Source of the DNA: Syntrophaceae bacterium
Lineage (GTDB): Bacteria; Desulfobacterota; Syntrophia; Syntrophales; UBA5619
Assembly: GCA_023249795.1 (NCBI GenBank)
Contig: JAHFBU010000063.1
Location: forward strand, 1-8,313
Direction: 5' to 3'
DNA length: 8,313 bases
Below, in pieces: positions 1 through 4,879 of the stretch. Position numbers and translations under genes: made by a program. Within the stretch, counting starts at the first letter, position 1, and every line of letters starts with the position of its first letter. The notes beneath the pieces were generated by a model. That model saw only the letters and a program-made list of their open reading frames with translations. It had not been told where the DNA came from and searched no databases.

Positions 1-2
1 CG

Positions 3-1325
3 GAGATGGGCAAACTCGTTTACCGCCAGGCGAAGGTTCAGGAGAAGTTGGACGCCCATGATGCATGGGATCTCGATTCCCGCCTCGACATGGCGATGGA
101 CGCCCTCCGCTGCCCCCCCGGCGAAACCTTGGTGAAGGTCCTCTCCGGGGGCGAGCGCAGACGGGTCGCCCTCTGCCGGCTCCTCCTCCAGAGCCCCGAC
201 ATATTGCTCCTCGACGAGCCGACGAACCACCTCGATGCCGAGTCCGTCGCCTGGCTGGAGCACCACCTGCAGAGATACGCGGGCACGGTCATCGCCGTCA
301 CCCATGACCGTTACTTCCTCGACAACGTGGCGGGCTGGATTCTGGAGCTGGACCGGGGAGAGGGGATTCCCTGGAAAGGGAACTACTCCTCCTGGCTTGA
401 ACAGAAGCAGAACCGCCTTCAGAAGGAGGAAAAGACGGAGAGTGAGCGGCAGAAGACCCTGCAACGGGAGTTGGAGTGGATCCGAATGTCCCCCAAGGGG
501 CGACATGCGAAATCCAAGGCCCGTATCAGCTCCTACGAAAACCTTCTTTCCCAGGAGATGGACGCCCGTGCAAAGGAGCTGGAGATCTACATTCCGCCCG
601 GACCCCGCCTGGGCAAACTCGTCATCGAGGCTCAGGGGGTGGGCAAGGCCTACGGCGACCGCCTCCTGGTCGATAACATGTCTTTCAACCTGCCGCCCGG
701 CGGGATCGTCGGAATCATCGGTCCGAACGGCGCAGGGAAGACCACCCTTTTTCGGATGATCACCGGCCAGGAGCAGCCCGATTCCGGGACGATCCGGATC
801 GGCGATACGGTGAAACTCGCCTATGTGGACCAGAGCCGCGACGTTCTCGATCCCGGCAAGACGATCTGGGAGACGATTTCCGAAGGGCAGGATATCATTC
901 TGCTCGGGAACCGGGAGATGAACTCCCGGGCCTACGTCTCGCGCTTCAACTTTTCAGGAACCGACCAGCAGAAGAGGGTAAGCCAGATCTCCGGGGGCGA
1001 GCGGAACCGCGTCCACCTGGCGCGGATGCTCAAGGAGGGGGCGAACGTCCTGCTCCTCGACGAGCCGACGAACGACCTCGATGTGAACACGATGCGGGCA
1101 CTCGAAGAGGCGCTGGAGAACTTTGCCGGCTGCGCCGTCGTCATCAGCCACGACCGCTGGTTCCTCGACCGGATTGCCACGCACATCCTGGCCTTCGAGG
1201 GGGAGAGTTCAACGGTCTGGTTTGAGGGGAACTACTCCGAATACGAGGCGGACCGAAAGGCCCGCCTGGGCGCGGCCGCGAGCCAGCCGCACCGGATCAA
1301 GTACCGCCAGTTGACGAGGCTGTAG
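3..1325 (+). CDS. ettA: EttA, ABC-F energy-dependent translational throttle protein (5' truncated by window edge)
   Basis: EttA is a cytoplasmic ATPase that binds the ribosomal E site and gates the first steps of elongation according to ATP/ADP ratio. The frame is open from base 3 and the true start lies upstream, so roughly the first 115 residues (including the first Walker A) are missing compared with the ~555-residue E. coli protein. Counting from the Met at base 6: first signature LSGGERRR at 46-53, Walker B ILLLDEPTNHLD at 66-77, H-loop His100, then a charged linker at about 130-195 (the tRNA-interacting arm typical of ABC-F proteins), second Walker A GPNGAGKTT at 239-247, second signature SGGERN at 329-334, Walker B VLLLDEPTNDLD at 348-359, and H-loop His382. 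No membrane segments occur, which excludes a transporter. The C-terminal RIKYRQL resembles the EttA ending. Blocks such as GWILELDRGEGIPW and FNFSGTDQ support EttA over Uup, YbiT or YheS. Confidence 0.95.
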   Translation, partial: EMGKLVYRQAKVQEKLDAHDAWDLDSRLDMAMDALRCPPGETLVKVLSGGERRRVALCRLLLQSPDILLLDEPTNHLDAESVAWLEHHLQRYAGTVIAVTHDRYFLDNVAGWILELDRGEGIPWKGNYSSWLEQKQNRLQKEEKTESERQKTLQRELEWIRMSPKGRHAKSKARISSYENLLSQEMDARAKELEIYIPPGPRLGKLVIEAQGVGKAYGDRLLVDNMSFNLPPGGIVGIIGPNGAGKTTLFRMITGQEQPDSGTIRIGDTVKLAYVDQSRDVLDPGKTIWETISEGQDIILLGNREMNSRAYVSRFNFSGTDQQKRVSQISGGERNRVHLARMLKEGANVLLLDEPTNDLDVNTMRALEEALENFAGCAVVISHDRWFLDRIATHILAFEGESSTVWFEGNYSEYEADRKARLGAAASQPHRIKYRQLTRL

Positions 1326-1328
1326 GAC

Positions 1329-1347
1329 CGGATGCGTTGATCATCCG
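1329..1347. other. Short inverted repeat between convergent genes
   Basis: CGGATG (1329-1334) and CATCCG (1342-1347) form a perfect 6-bp stem with a 7-base loop in the gap between the end of ettA and the end of the minus-strand SLOG-like gene. The position suits a shared terminator, but neither strand has a T-run after the stem, so it is at best a weak or factor-assisted terminator. Confidence 0.25.
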
Positions 1348-1356
1348 CCCGCGCCT

Positions 1357-1914
1357 TTATGCGAAGGAGCGCGCGAACAATTCGCGGATGGCCGTCCTGC
1401 CGGCTTCTTCGAGAAAGCGGGTTCCCGTTCCCGTGAAATGGGGATGGCTGATGGTGGGTCCCTCGCCTGCCTGATATTCGACCCAGTCCGTTTTGCTCCA
1501 GGTGAACCAGCCATTCCGTTTCTGGTCGAACACGTATAGGGGCTTGTTGCACAGCTTGGCAAATTCGGCGCCCCATCCGGTCCCGCCTTTGACGGTCTTG
1601 TCCTCCAGAATTTCGCCGACCACGTAAATTTCCTGACCGCTGTTCACCTGATACCAGATGCTTTGCAGCACTTTTCGAATGGTGGGACTTTCCGTATAGC
1701 GGCGGTTCATCAATCGGGAAACATATTCCAGGCTGACGTCGCCATTCTTGAGTTCCTCCGGATTGAGAACATGCAAGCCCCGGTTGCGGGCGATCTGGTG
1801 TCCTTCAAATGAGAAATTGACTTCGGTAATGCCGAGGCGTTCCGCGTTGGCCCCGAATTCGGCTTCCGCCCCCTGAATGCCGCCGCTATAGAGAATCACA
1901 TCTTCATTCTTCAT
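1357..1914 (-). CDS. SLOG/Rossmann-like putative nucleotide-binding protein
   Basis: The 185-residue soluble protein has no signal peptide or membrane segment. Visible motifs suit a Rossmann-type SLOG fold (the LOG/DprA/YpsA superfamily): a first strand into a glycine loop (YSGG at 9-12, then GAEAEFG at 15-21), a later strand IYVVGEI at 96-102 followed by GGTGWG at 110-115, and KPLYVFDQ at 124-131. SLOG domains bind nucleotides or nucleotide-derived ligands, and some act as sensors in conflict systems; which ligand is used here cannot be read from sequence. The start at 1914 is preferred because AAAGGA lies 6 bases upstream. An in-frame ATG at 1929 would add five residues with a poorer ribosome site. 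The gene overlaps the upstream small gene by 11 bases and so is probably translationally coupled to it. It converges on ettA. Gene confidence is high; the fold call is moderate. Confidence 0.75.
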   Translation of the reverse strand: MKNEDVILYSGGIQGAEAEFGANAERLGITEVNFSFEGHQIARNRGLHVLNPEELKNGDVSLEYVSRLMNRRYTESPTIRKVLQSIWYQVNSGQEIYVVGEILEDKTVKGGTGWGAEFAKLCNKPLYVFDQKRNGWFTWSKTDWVEYQAGEGPTISHPHFTGTGTRFLEEAGRTAIRELFARSFA

Positions 1915-2074
1915 TTTCAGTCCTTTCATTTATGGTTGCCTCTTCCGGCAAGGTTTGCCCCTCCCTATCGGCCTGCTGCTTCGCCAGGGAGCGCTTTAAA
2001 TGTTTAGCGATTTGTTTGAGCTGCCTCTCTTTTTCCTTCGTCTGATTGCCGTACTGATACATGGATCTGCCCAT
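1904..2074 (-). CDS. Small, highly charged hypothetical protein (56 aa)
   Basis: I do not recognise a named family. The gene is supported by an excellent ribosome-binding site (GGGAG, 6 bases before the ATG at 2072-2074) and by its 11-base overlap with the start of the SLOG-like gene, a typical co-translated arrangement. The protein begins MGRSMYQYGNQTKEKERQL, is rich in Lys, Arg, Glu and Gln, and its first 35 residues should form an amphipathic, probably coiled-coil helix. The last 15 residues are acidic and probably disordered. It has no Cys, no signal peptide and no membrane segment. A nucleic-acid-binding or partner-binding adaptor is conceivable from the charge pattern alone, but nothing proves it. 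Its expression probably depends on the leftward promoter at 2227-2255 and on readthrough of the terminator at 2135-2175. Confidence 0.72.
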   Translation of the reverse strand: MGRSMYQYGNQTKEKERQLKQIAKHLKRSLAKQQADREGQTLPEEATINERTENEE

Positions 2075-2134
2075 AGTGATCTCCCATATCCATCCTGTCC
2101 CAAGATGTTTTTTAAGTCGGATTTACATGATGGC

Positions 2135-2175
2135 AAAAAGAAAAAACCACCGATACTCTCTAACAAGTATGGTGG
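2135..2175 (-). terminator. Strong intrinsic (Rho-independent) terminator, leftward
   Basis: On the minus strand, CCACC-ATACT (2175-2166) pairs with AGTAT-GGTGG (2157-2147), giving a 10-bp stem with one bulged base (2152) and an 8-base loop (2158-2165). The T-rich run TTTTTTCTTTTT follows directly (2146-2135). This is textbook intrinsic terminator architecture. It lies about 60 bases upstream of the 56-aa gene on the same strand and downstream of no recognisable gene, which points to a short RNA or an attenuator. Confidence 0.75.
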
Positions 2176-2219
2176 CCCACTCCGTGAACGTCAAAATATC
2201 TCGATCCAAACTTACTTGT
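2135..2219 (-). ncRNA. Candidate ~85-nt small RNA or attenuated 5' leader
   Basis: A promoter with perfect TTGACA and a TATAGA box at 17-bp spacing predicts initiation near A2219, and a strong terminator ends at 2135, giving a discrete transcript of about 85 nt. Its first seven bases, ACAAGTA (2219-2213), are exactly complementary to TACTTGT (2169-2163), which overlaps the 5' arm and loop of the terminator. The two pairings exclude each other, so the 5' end could act as an antiterminator. The RNA is either a free-standing sRNA or the leader of the small-protein/SLOG unit that starts 60 bases downstream. I do not recognise a known riboswitch or sRNA family. A 28-codon TTG-initiated frame crosses it but has no ribosome-binding site. 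Confidence 0.42.
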
Positions 2220-2226
2220 GCGGCGG

Positions 2227-2255
2227 TCTATAGGGCATCTTGCATCCAATGTCAA
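2227..2255 (-). promoter_or_regulatory. Leftward sigma-70-type promoter
   Basis: On the minus strand the -35 box is TTGACA (2255-2250, a perfect consensus match), the spacer is exactly 17 bp, and the -10 box is TATAGA (2232-2227, four of six matches). Initiation is expected near A2219. It faces the intrinsic terminator and then the 56-aa/SLOG genes. Confidence 0.6.
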
Positions 2256-2258
2256 GGA

Positions 2259-2296
2259 CAATTAAGGTTTCATCTCTTTGAACGGTTAATTGACCG
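2259..2296. promoter_or_regulatory. Inverted repeats between divergent promoters (candidate operator)
   Basis: CAATTAA (2259-2265) and TTAATTG (2286-2292) form a perfect inverted repeat separated by 20 bases. The right arm lies within an imperfect 14-bp palindrome, CGGTTAATTGACCG (2283-2296). These sit between the leftward -35 box (2250-2255) and a candidate rightward -35 (2290-2295), a position where one regulator could control both directions. No regulator gene is visible in the window apart from the toxin-antitoxin pair, so the operator reading is an inference. Confidence 0.3.
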
Positions 2297-2318
2297 ATCT
2301 TGAAAAGTATGCAATATC
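2290..2318 (+). promoter_or_regulatory. Weak rightward promoter candidate for mntA-hepT
   Basis: TTGACC (2290-2295) is a good -35 match. At 17-bp spacing the -10 would be AATATC (2313-2318), and at 16 bp CAATAT (2312-2317); both are poor. Some promoter must lie here because the toxin-antitoxin genes have no rightward gene before them within 1 kb, but the exact box is uncertain. Confidence 0.25.
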
Positions 2319-2334
2319 GTTTTCACAAATAGCC

Positions 2335-2349
2335 GAAACACGATGTTTC
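2335..2349. promoter_or_regulatory. GAAACA-CGA-TGTTTC inverted repeat upstream of mntA
   Basis: A perfect 6-bp inverted repeat with a 3-base centre lies about 37 bases before the mntA start, between the candidate promoter and the ribosome site. It could be an operator for autoregulation of the toxin-antitoxin genes or a small hairpin in the 5' untranslated RNA. Confidence 0.3.
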
Positions 2350-2386
2350 ATTCGGGTCATCGGATTGAGCGGACAGGAGGCGGGCT

Positions 2387-2677
2387 ATGTTGAGCAGCGA
2401 TGAGATTCTCGATTTCCTTAGATTGCACAAACAAGACTTTGAAACGCGGTTTTCCGTGAGACGCATAGGCTTGTTCGGGTCTGTCCTTTACGGTTCCGCC
2501 AGCGACAAGAGCGACATGGACATCCTGGTCGAACTGGCTCATCCCACCTTCGACCATTATATGGATCTGAAGTTCTTCCTCGAAGATAAACTTGGACGCC
2601 CCGTAGATCTGGTGTTGGCGGATTGCCTTAAGCCGCGCCTCAAGCCGATCGTCACCCGCGAGGCGGCCTATGCGTAG
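2387..2677 (+). CDS. mntA: MntA-type minimal nucleotidyltransferase antitoxin
   Basis: The 96-residue protein is a complete minimal nucleotidyltransferase (MNT domain, polymerase-beta fold). The GSX10DXD signature is exact: Gly31-Ser32, then Asp43 and Asp45, with a third acidic residue Asp74 in PVDLV. In characterised pairs, MntA uses ATP to AMPylate a tyrosine next to the HEPN active site of HepT, neutralising the toxin. All catalytic residues are present, so the enzyme should be active. A strong AGGAGG lies 6 bases before the ATG. The stop overlaps the hepT start by 8 bases, so the two are co-translated, with antitoxin first. The region is visibly less GC-rich than ettA or hisHF, in line with an accessory module. 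Free-standing MNT/HEPN pairs are also found in defence islands. Confidence 0.92.
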   Translation: MLSSDEILDFLRLHKQDFETRFSVRRIGLFGSVLYGSASDKSDMDILVELAHPTFDHYMDLKFFLEDKLGRPVDLVLADCLKPRLKPIVTREAAYA

Positions 2678-3023
2678 GGACTTCAGGCTCTATCTCGATG
2701 ATATCTTGGAAGCCATCCAGCAAATTCGAATATATGTGGCGGACCAAAGCGAAGACGTTTTTGCAAAGGACCGAAAAACCCAGGACGCCGTCGTCCGGAA
2801 CCTTGAAATCATTGGTGAGGCCGCGGGGAATCTGCCTGAGACCATACAAAAGAGTGAGCCGGAGATCGATTGGCGCAAGATTACAGGGCTACGTAACATT
2901 CTCATTCATGAGTATTTCGGTATCAACCTGCCAATTATATGGGATGTGGTTCAGAACAAACTGGGACCATTGGAAACGGCCTGCCAAAGACTTCTGGAAA
3001 AGGTCGCCGAACAACCCGACTAG
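2670..3023 (+). CDS. hepT: HepT-type HEPN toxin (DUF86 family)
   Basis: The 117-residue, mainly helical protein carries the HEPN catalytic motif RX4HXY as RNILIHEY: Arg75, His80 and Tyr82. HepT toxins are RNA-targeting HEPN proteins, and the motif tyrosine is the site modified by MntA in studied pairs; Tyr82 is therefore the expected AMPylation site. Length and the VVRNLEIIGEAAGNLP block (residues 41-56) are typical of the DUF86 family. The start at 2670 lies inside the end of mntA and has GAGG 6 bases upstream. The motif and both ends are intact, so nothing suggests decay. The module should act in the cytoplasm on RNA and is tightly coupled to its antitoxin by overlap. Confidence 0.93.
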   Translation: MRRDFRLYLDDILEAIQQIRIYVADQSEDVFAKDRKTQDAVVRNLEIIGEAAGNLPETIQKSEPEIDWRKITGLRNILIHEYFGINLPIIWDVVQNKLGPLETACQRLLEKVAEQPD

Positions 3024-3126
3024 GCTTTTCGATAGCGTACTTTTCCAAGATCTGCAGGATGCGATCTACAAAATTCACCTTATTCGTATGCCCCGTCTTT
3101 GGACGAGTGCCGGATAATGAAACAAA

Positions 3127-3279
3127 ATGCCTCTGAGCGTAAAGGCTGAGATGGCCTTGAAAGAAGCCGTCGCCGAGGCGCTGGCCGAGCACAAGCGTCT
3201 CGGAAATCCTATCGCTATCTGGCGGAATGGCAAGGCGGTCTGGATACCGCCGGAAGAAATCGTCGTTCCGGAAATTTAA
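3127..3279 (+). CDS. Small conserved-looking hypothetical protein (50 aa)
   Basis: The function is not recognised. The product reads as a folded small protein: an amphipathic Ala/Glu/Lys-rich helix (about residues 4-25, including ALKEAVAEALAEHKRLG) followed by a two-strand-like segment, IAIWRNGKAVWIPPEEI (30-46). A helix plus a short W/NGK hairpin is common in small accessory proteins near toxin-antitoxin genes, but I cannot name a family. The longer ATG at 3127 is reported because it keeps the whole helix. A stop codon lies three codons upstream in frame. The Shine-Dalgarno match at 3127 is poor (GGA about 12 bases away), while ATG 3151 has AAAGG 5 bases upstream and would give 42 residues. 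It follows hepT by 103 bases on the same strand. Confidence 0.55.
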   Translation: MPLSVKAEMALKEAVAEALAEHKRLGNPIAIWRNGKAVWIPPEEIVVPEI

Positions 3280-3358
3280 CATGAGAGCCTTCGGACGCCA
3301 TCGACCGGGAGTTGGAAAGACGAGATGGTTGGCAGGGAAATCAGTTTGGGAGAGAAGC
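3280..3358 (+). other. Coding-like gap upstream of hisH
   Basis: This 79-base gap has no gene that I can support. One frame stays open from after the TGA at 3282-3284 to a TGA at 3360-3362 and reads plausibly as protein (for example DRELERRDGWQGNQFG). Its stop overlaps the hisH start as ATGA, the usual coupling overlap. It has no credible start codon, so it may be a gene remnant or chance. The hisH frame is also open through this gap, but the added residues do not look like HisH. Confidence 0.2.
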
Positions 3359-3994
3359 ATGATCGGAATCGTGGACTACAAAGCGGGGAATCTGACCAGC
3401 GTCGCGCGGGCGTTGGAGAGCCTGCATGAACCGTGCATCGTTACCCATGATGCCGGGATATTGGATGACGCGAGCCATATCATCTTTCCCGGTGTGGGCG
3501 CCGCAGGACAGGCGATGGCGAACCTCCGGGAGAGCGGCCTGGACGGGCATCTGCGGAAATGGGTGCGGGAGGGCAAGCCGGTTCTCGGGATCTGTCTCGG
3601 CACCCAGGTGATCTTCGAGAGGAGCGAAGAGGACGACACCCCCTGCCTTGGCATCGTGCCGGGGGAGGTCAAACGGTTCCCGGCGGACCTCCGGGAGGGG
3701 GGGCAACGGCTCAAGATCCCGCACATGGGCTGGAACCGCGTGGCGTTCAGCGAGGGCCATCCGGTCTTTGCCGGGATCCCGGCGGAGGCCGAGTTCTATT
3801 TTGTCCATTCCTACTACCCGGCCCCGGCGGACGATGCCTGGGCGACCGGCTGGACCGATTACGGCATCCGCTTCTGTTCCGCCGTGGCCCGGGGAAACCT
3901 CGTTGCGGTTCAGTTTCACCCGGAGAAGAGCGGCCGGCCGGGGCTTAAGCTGCTGTCTAATTTCTGCGGCTGGGGAGGAAACCATGCTGAGTAA
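3359..3994 (+). CDS. hisH: Imidazole glycerol phosphate synthase, glutaminase subunit HisH
   Basis: HisH hydrolyses glutamine and passes ammonia to HisF for imidazole ring formation in histidine biosynthesis (the fifth step), with AICAR as the by-product feeding purine synthesis. The 211-residue protein is normal length for this class I glutamine amidotransferase. The start MIGIVDYKAGN is canonical, and GGGAG lies 6 bases upstream; a longer in-frame start at 3227 or 3281 would add non-homologous residues. The catalytic triad is visible: Cys79 in GICLGTQ, His187 and Glu189 in VQFHPEKSG. The PGVG oxyanion-strand motif is at 44-47, and KIPHMGWN at 119-126 is the conserved block. It overlaps hisF by 11 bases, ensuring equal production of the two subunits. 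Other his genes are not adjacent. Confidence 0.97.
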   Translation: MIGIVDYKAGNLTSVARALESLHEPCIVTHDAGILDDASHIIFPGVGAAGQAMANLRESGLDGHLRKWVREGKPVLGICLGTQVIFERSEEDDTPCLGIVPGEVKRFPADLREGGQRLKIPHMGWNRVAFSEGHPVFAGIPAEAEFYFVHSYYPAPADDAWATGWTDYGIRFCSAVARGNLVAVQFHPEKSGRPGLKLLSNFCGWGGNHAE

Positions 3995-4763
3995 ACGGAT
4001 CATCCCCTGTCTGGACGTCCGGGACGGCCGCCTGACCAAAGGGATCAAATTCAAGGGGAACGTCGACATCGGCGATCCGGTGGAGGCCGCGCGCGAATAT
4101 TACGAGCAGGGGGCGGACGAGATTGTTTTCTACGACATCACCGCCTCGGCAGAGAAACGTGCGATCATGCTCGACGTCGTCAAACGGGTGGCCGAGACGA
4201 TCTTCATCCCTTTTTCCGTCGGGGGCGGCATCGGAACGGTGGAGCAGATGCGGCAGGTGATCCTCGCCGGGGCGGAGAAGGTCAGTGTCAACTCGGCGGC
4301 CGTGAATAACCCGGGGATTATCGCGGAGGGGGCGAAGGCCTTCGGCAGCCAGTGCATCGTTCTCGGCATGGACGTCAAAAAAGTGTTCGCCAGCGAAACG
4401 ATTCCTTCCGGATACGAGATGGTCATCCACGGCGGGCGGACCGTAACCGGTCTCGATGCGCTCCGGTGGGCGCAGGAGGCGGAACGGCTCGGCGCGGGGG
4501 AGATCTGCCTCAACTCCATCGATGCCGACGGAACGCAGGACGGCTACGAGTTGAATCTCACCGCATTGATCTCATCCCATGTCGGCATTCCGGTGATCGC
4601 CTCAGGCGGGGCTGGGAAGCCCGACCATCTTGTCGATGTCCTCACCCGGGGACAGGCCGACGCCGCGCTGATTGCCTCGATGGTCCACTACCGGACCTAC
4701 ACCATCGCGGAGATCAAAAACTTCCTCCACGGCCGCGGCGTGAAGACAAGGATGCAATGGTAG
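3984..4763 (+). CDS. hisF: Imidazole glycerol phosphate synthase, cyclase subunit HisF
   Basis: HisF is the (beta/alpha)8-barrel partner of HisH and converts PRFAR plus channelled ammonia to imidazole glycerol phosphate and AICAR. At 259 residues it has the usual length. The two catalytic aspartates are in place: Asp11 in IIPCLDVRDG and Asp130 in VLGMDVKK. Phosphate-binding glycine motifs are FSVGGGI (77-83) and the late IASGGAG. The start is set by GGGGAGG 5 bases upstream and by the canonical MLSKRIIPCLDV. The KFKGNVDIGDPVEAA segment (22-36) differs from the common VNFVGL-type version but is otherwise a normal HisF. It is translationally coupled to hisH. It is followed by 116 non-coding bases, so it probably ends its transcription unit before the Ku genes. 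Confidence 0.97.
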   Translation: MLSKRIIPCLDVRDGRLTKGIKFKGNVDIGDPVEAAREYYEQGADEIVFYDITASAEKRAIMLDVVKRVAETIFIPFSVGGGIGTVEQMRQVILAGAEKVSVNSAAVNNPGIIAEGAKAFGSQCIVLGMDVKKVFASETIPSGYEMVIHGGRTVTGLDALRWAQEAERLGAGEICLNSIDADGTQDGYELNLTALISSHVGIPVIASGGAGKPDHLVDVLTRGQADAALIASMVHYRTYTIAEIKNFLHGRGVKTRMQW

Positions 4764-4784
4764 GGAAGAAGTTTACGCCTACCA
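4758..4784 (+). other. Stem-loop at the end of hisF
   Basis: TGGTAGG (4758-4764, spanning the hisF stop) and CCTACCA (4778-4784) form a perfect 7-bp stem with a 13-base loop. No T-run follows, so it is not a clear intrinsic terminator; it may stabilise the mRNA end or aid termination. Confidence 0.28.
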
Positions 4785-4806
4785 GTTCTCTCACCATCAA
4801 TCATCA

Positions 4807-4835
4807 TTGTTCCCGCTCAGAAGGGCTACTAACAT
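4807..4835 (+). promoter_or_regulatory. Candidate promoter of the Ku/LigD operon
   Basis: TTGTTC (4807-4812) and TAACAT (4830-4835) are separated by 17 bp in the only sizeable gap before ku1. The match is partial (three of six and four of six), so this is a positional guess backed by exact spacing. The start codon lies 45 bases downstream of the -10 box. Confidence 0.3.
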
Positions 4836-4879
4836 AAAAACCAAGCAGACTGATCCATAGAAACGACGGAGGATTTTCA

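Noticed and set aside
2123..2209. 28-residue hydrophobic-ending peptide frame with TTG start across the candidate small RNA
   Set aside because: The TTG lies only about 10 bases from the predicted RNA start with no ribosome site, and its hydrophobic Phe/Leu run is simply the terminator T-run translated. Kept only as a remote possibility of a leader peptide.
2250..2275. TGTCAAGGACAATTAAGG resembling an insertion-sequence end
   Set aside because: No matching inverted end, target duplication or transposase remnant is visible in the window; the sequence is better explained by the -35 box and inverted repeat.
2000..2303. Two overlapping plus-strand frames of about 80 codons in the 2.0-2.3 kb gap
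   Set aside because: No Shine-Dalgarno sites, no protein-like motifs, and they cross a clear minus-strand small gene, terminator and promoter.
3227..3358. 44-residue N-terminal extension of HisH
   Set aside because: HisH proteins begin at the MIGIVDY-type strand; the extension is basic, unlike any HisH, overlaps the 50-aa gene, and ATG 3359 has its own ribosome site.
2935..3360. 141-codon minus-strand frame across hepT end and the small gene
   Set aside because: Overlaps the hepT C-terminus and the small gene antisense; no ribosome site or recognised family, although a stretch in 3024-3126 reads somewhat protein-like.
3648..3983. 112-residue N-terminal extension of HisF
   Set aside because: It is the out-of-frame reading of hisH; HisF starts at the canonical MLSKRIIPCLDV with a strong ribosome site.
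3341..4069. 242-codon minus-strand open frame opposite hisH
   Set aside because: A mirror frame of hisH, whose catalytic residues and start are certain; no ribosome site or recognisable domain.
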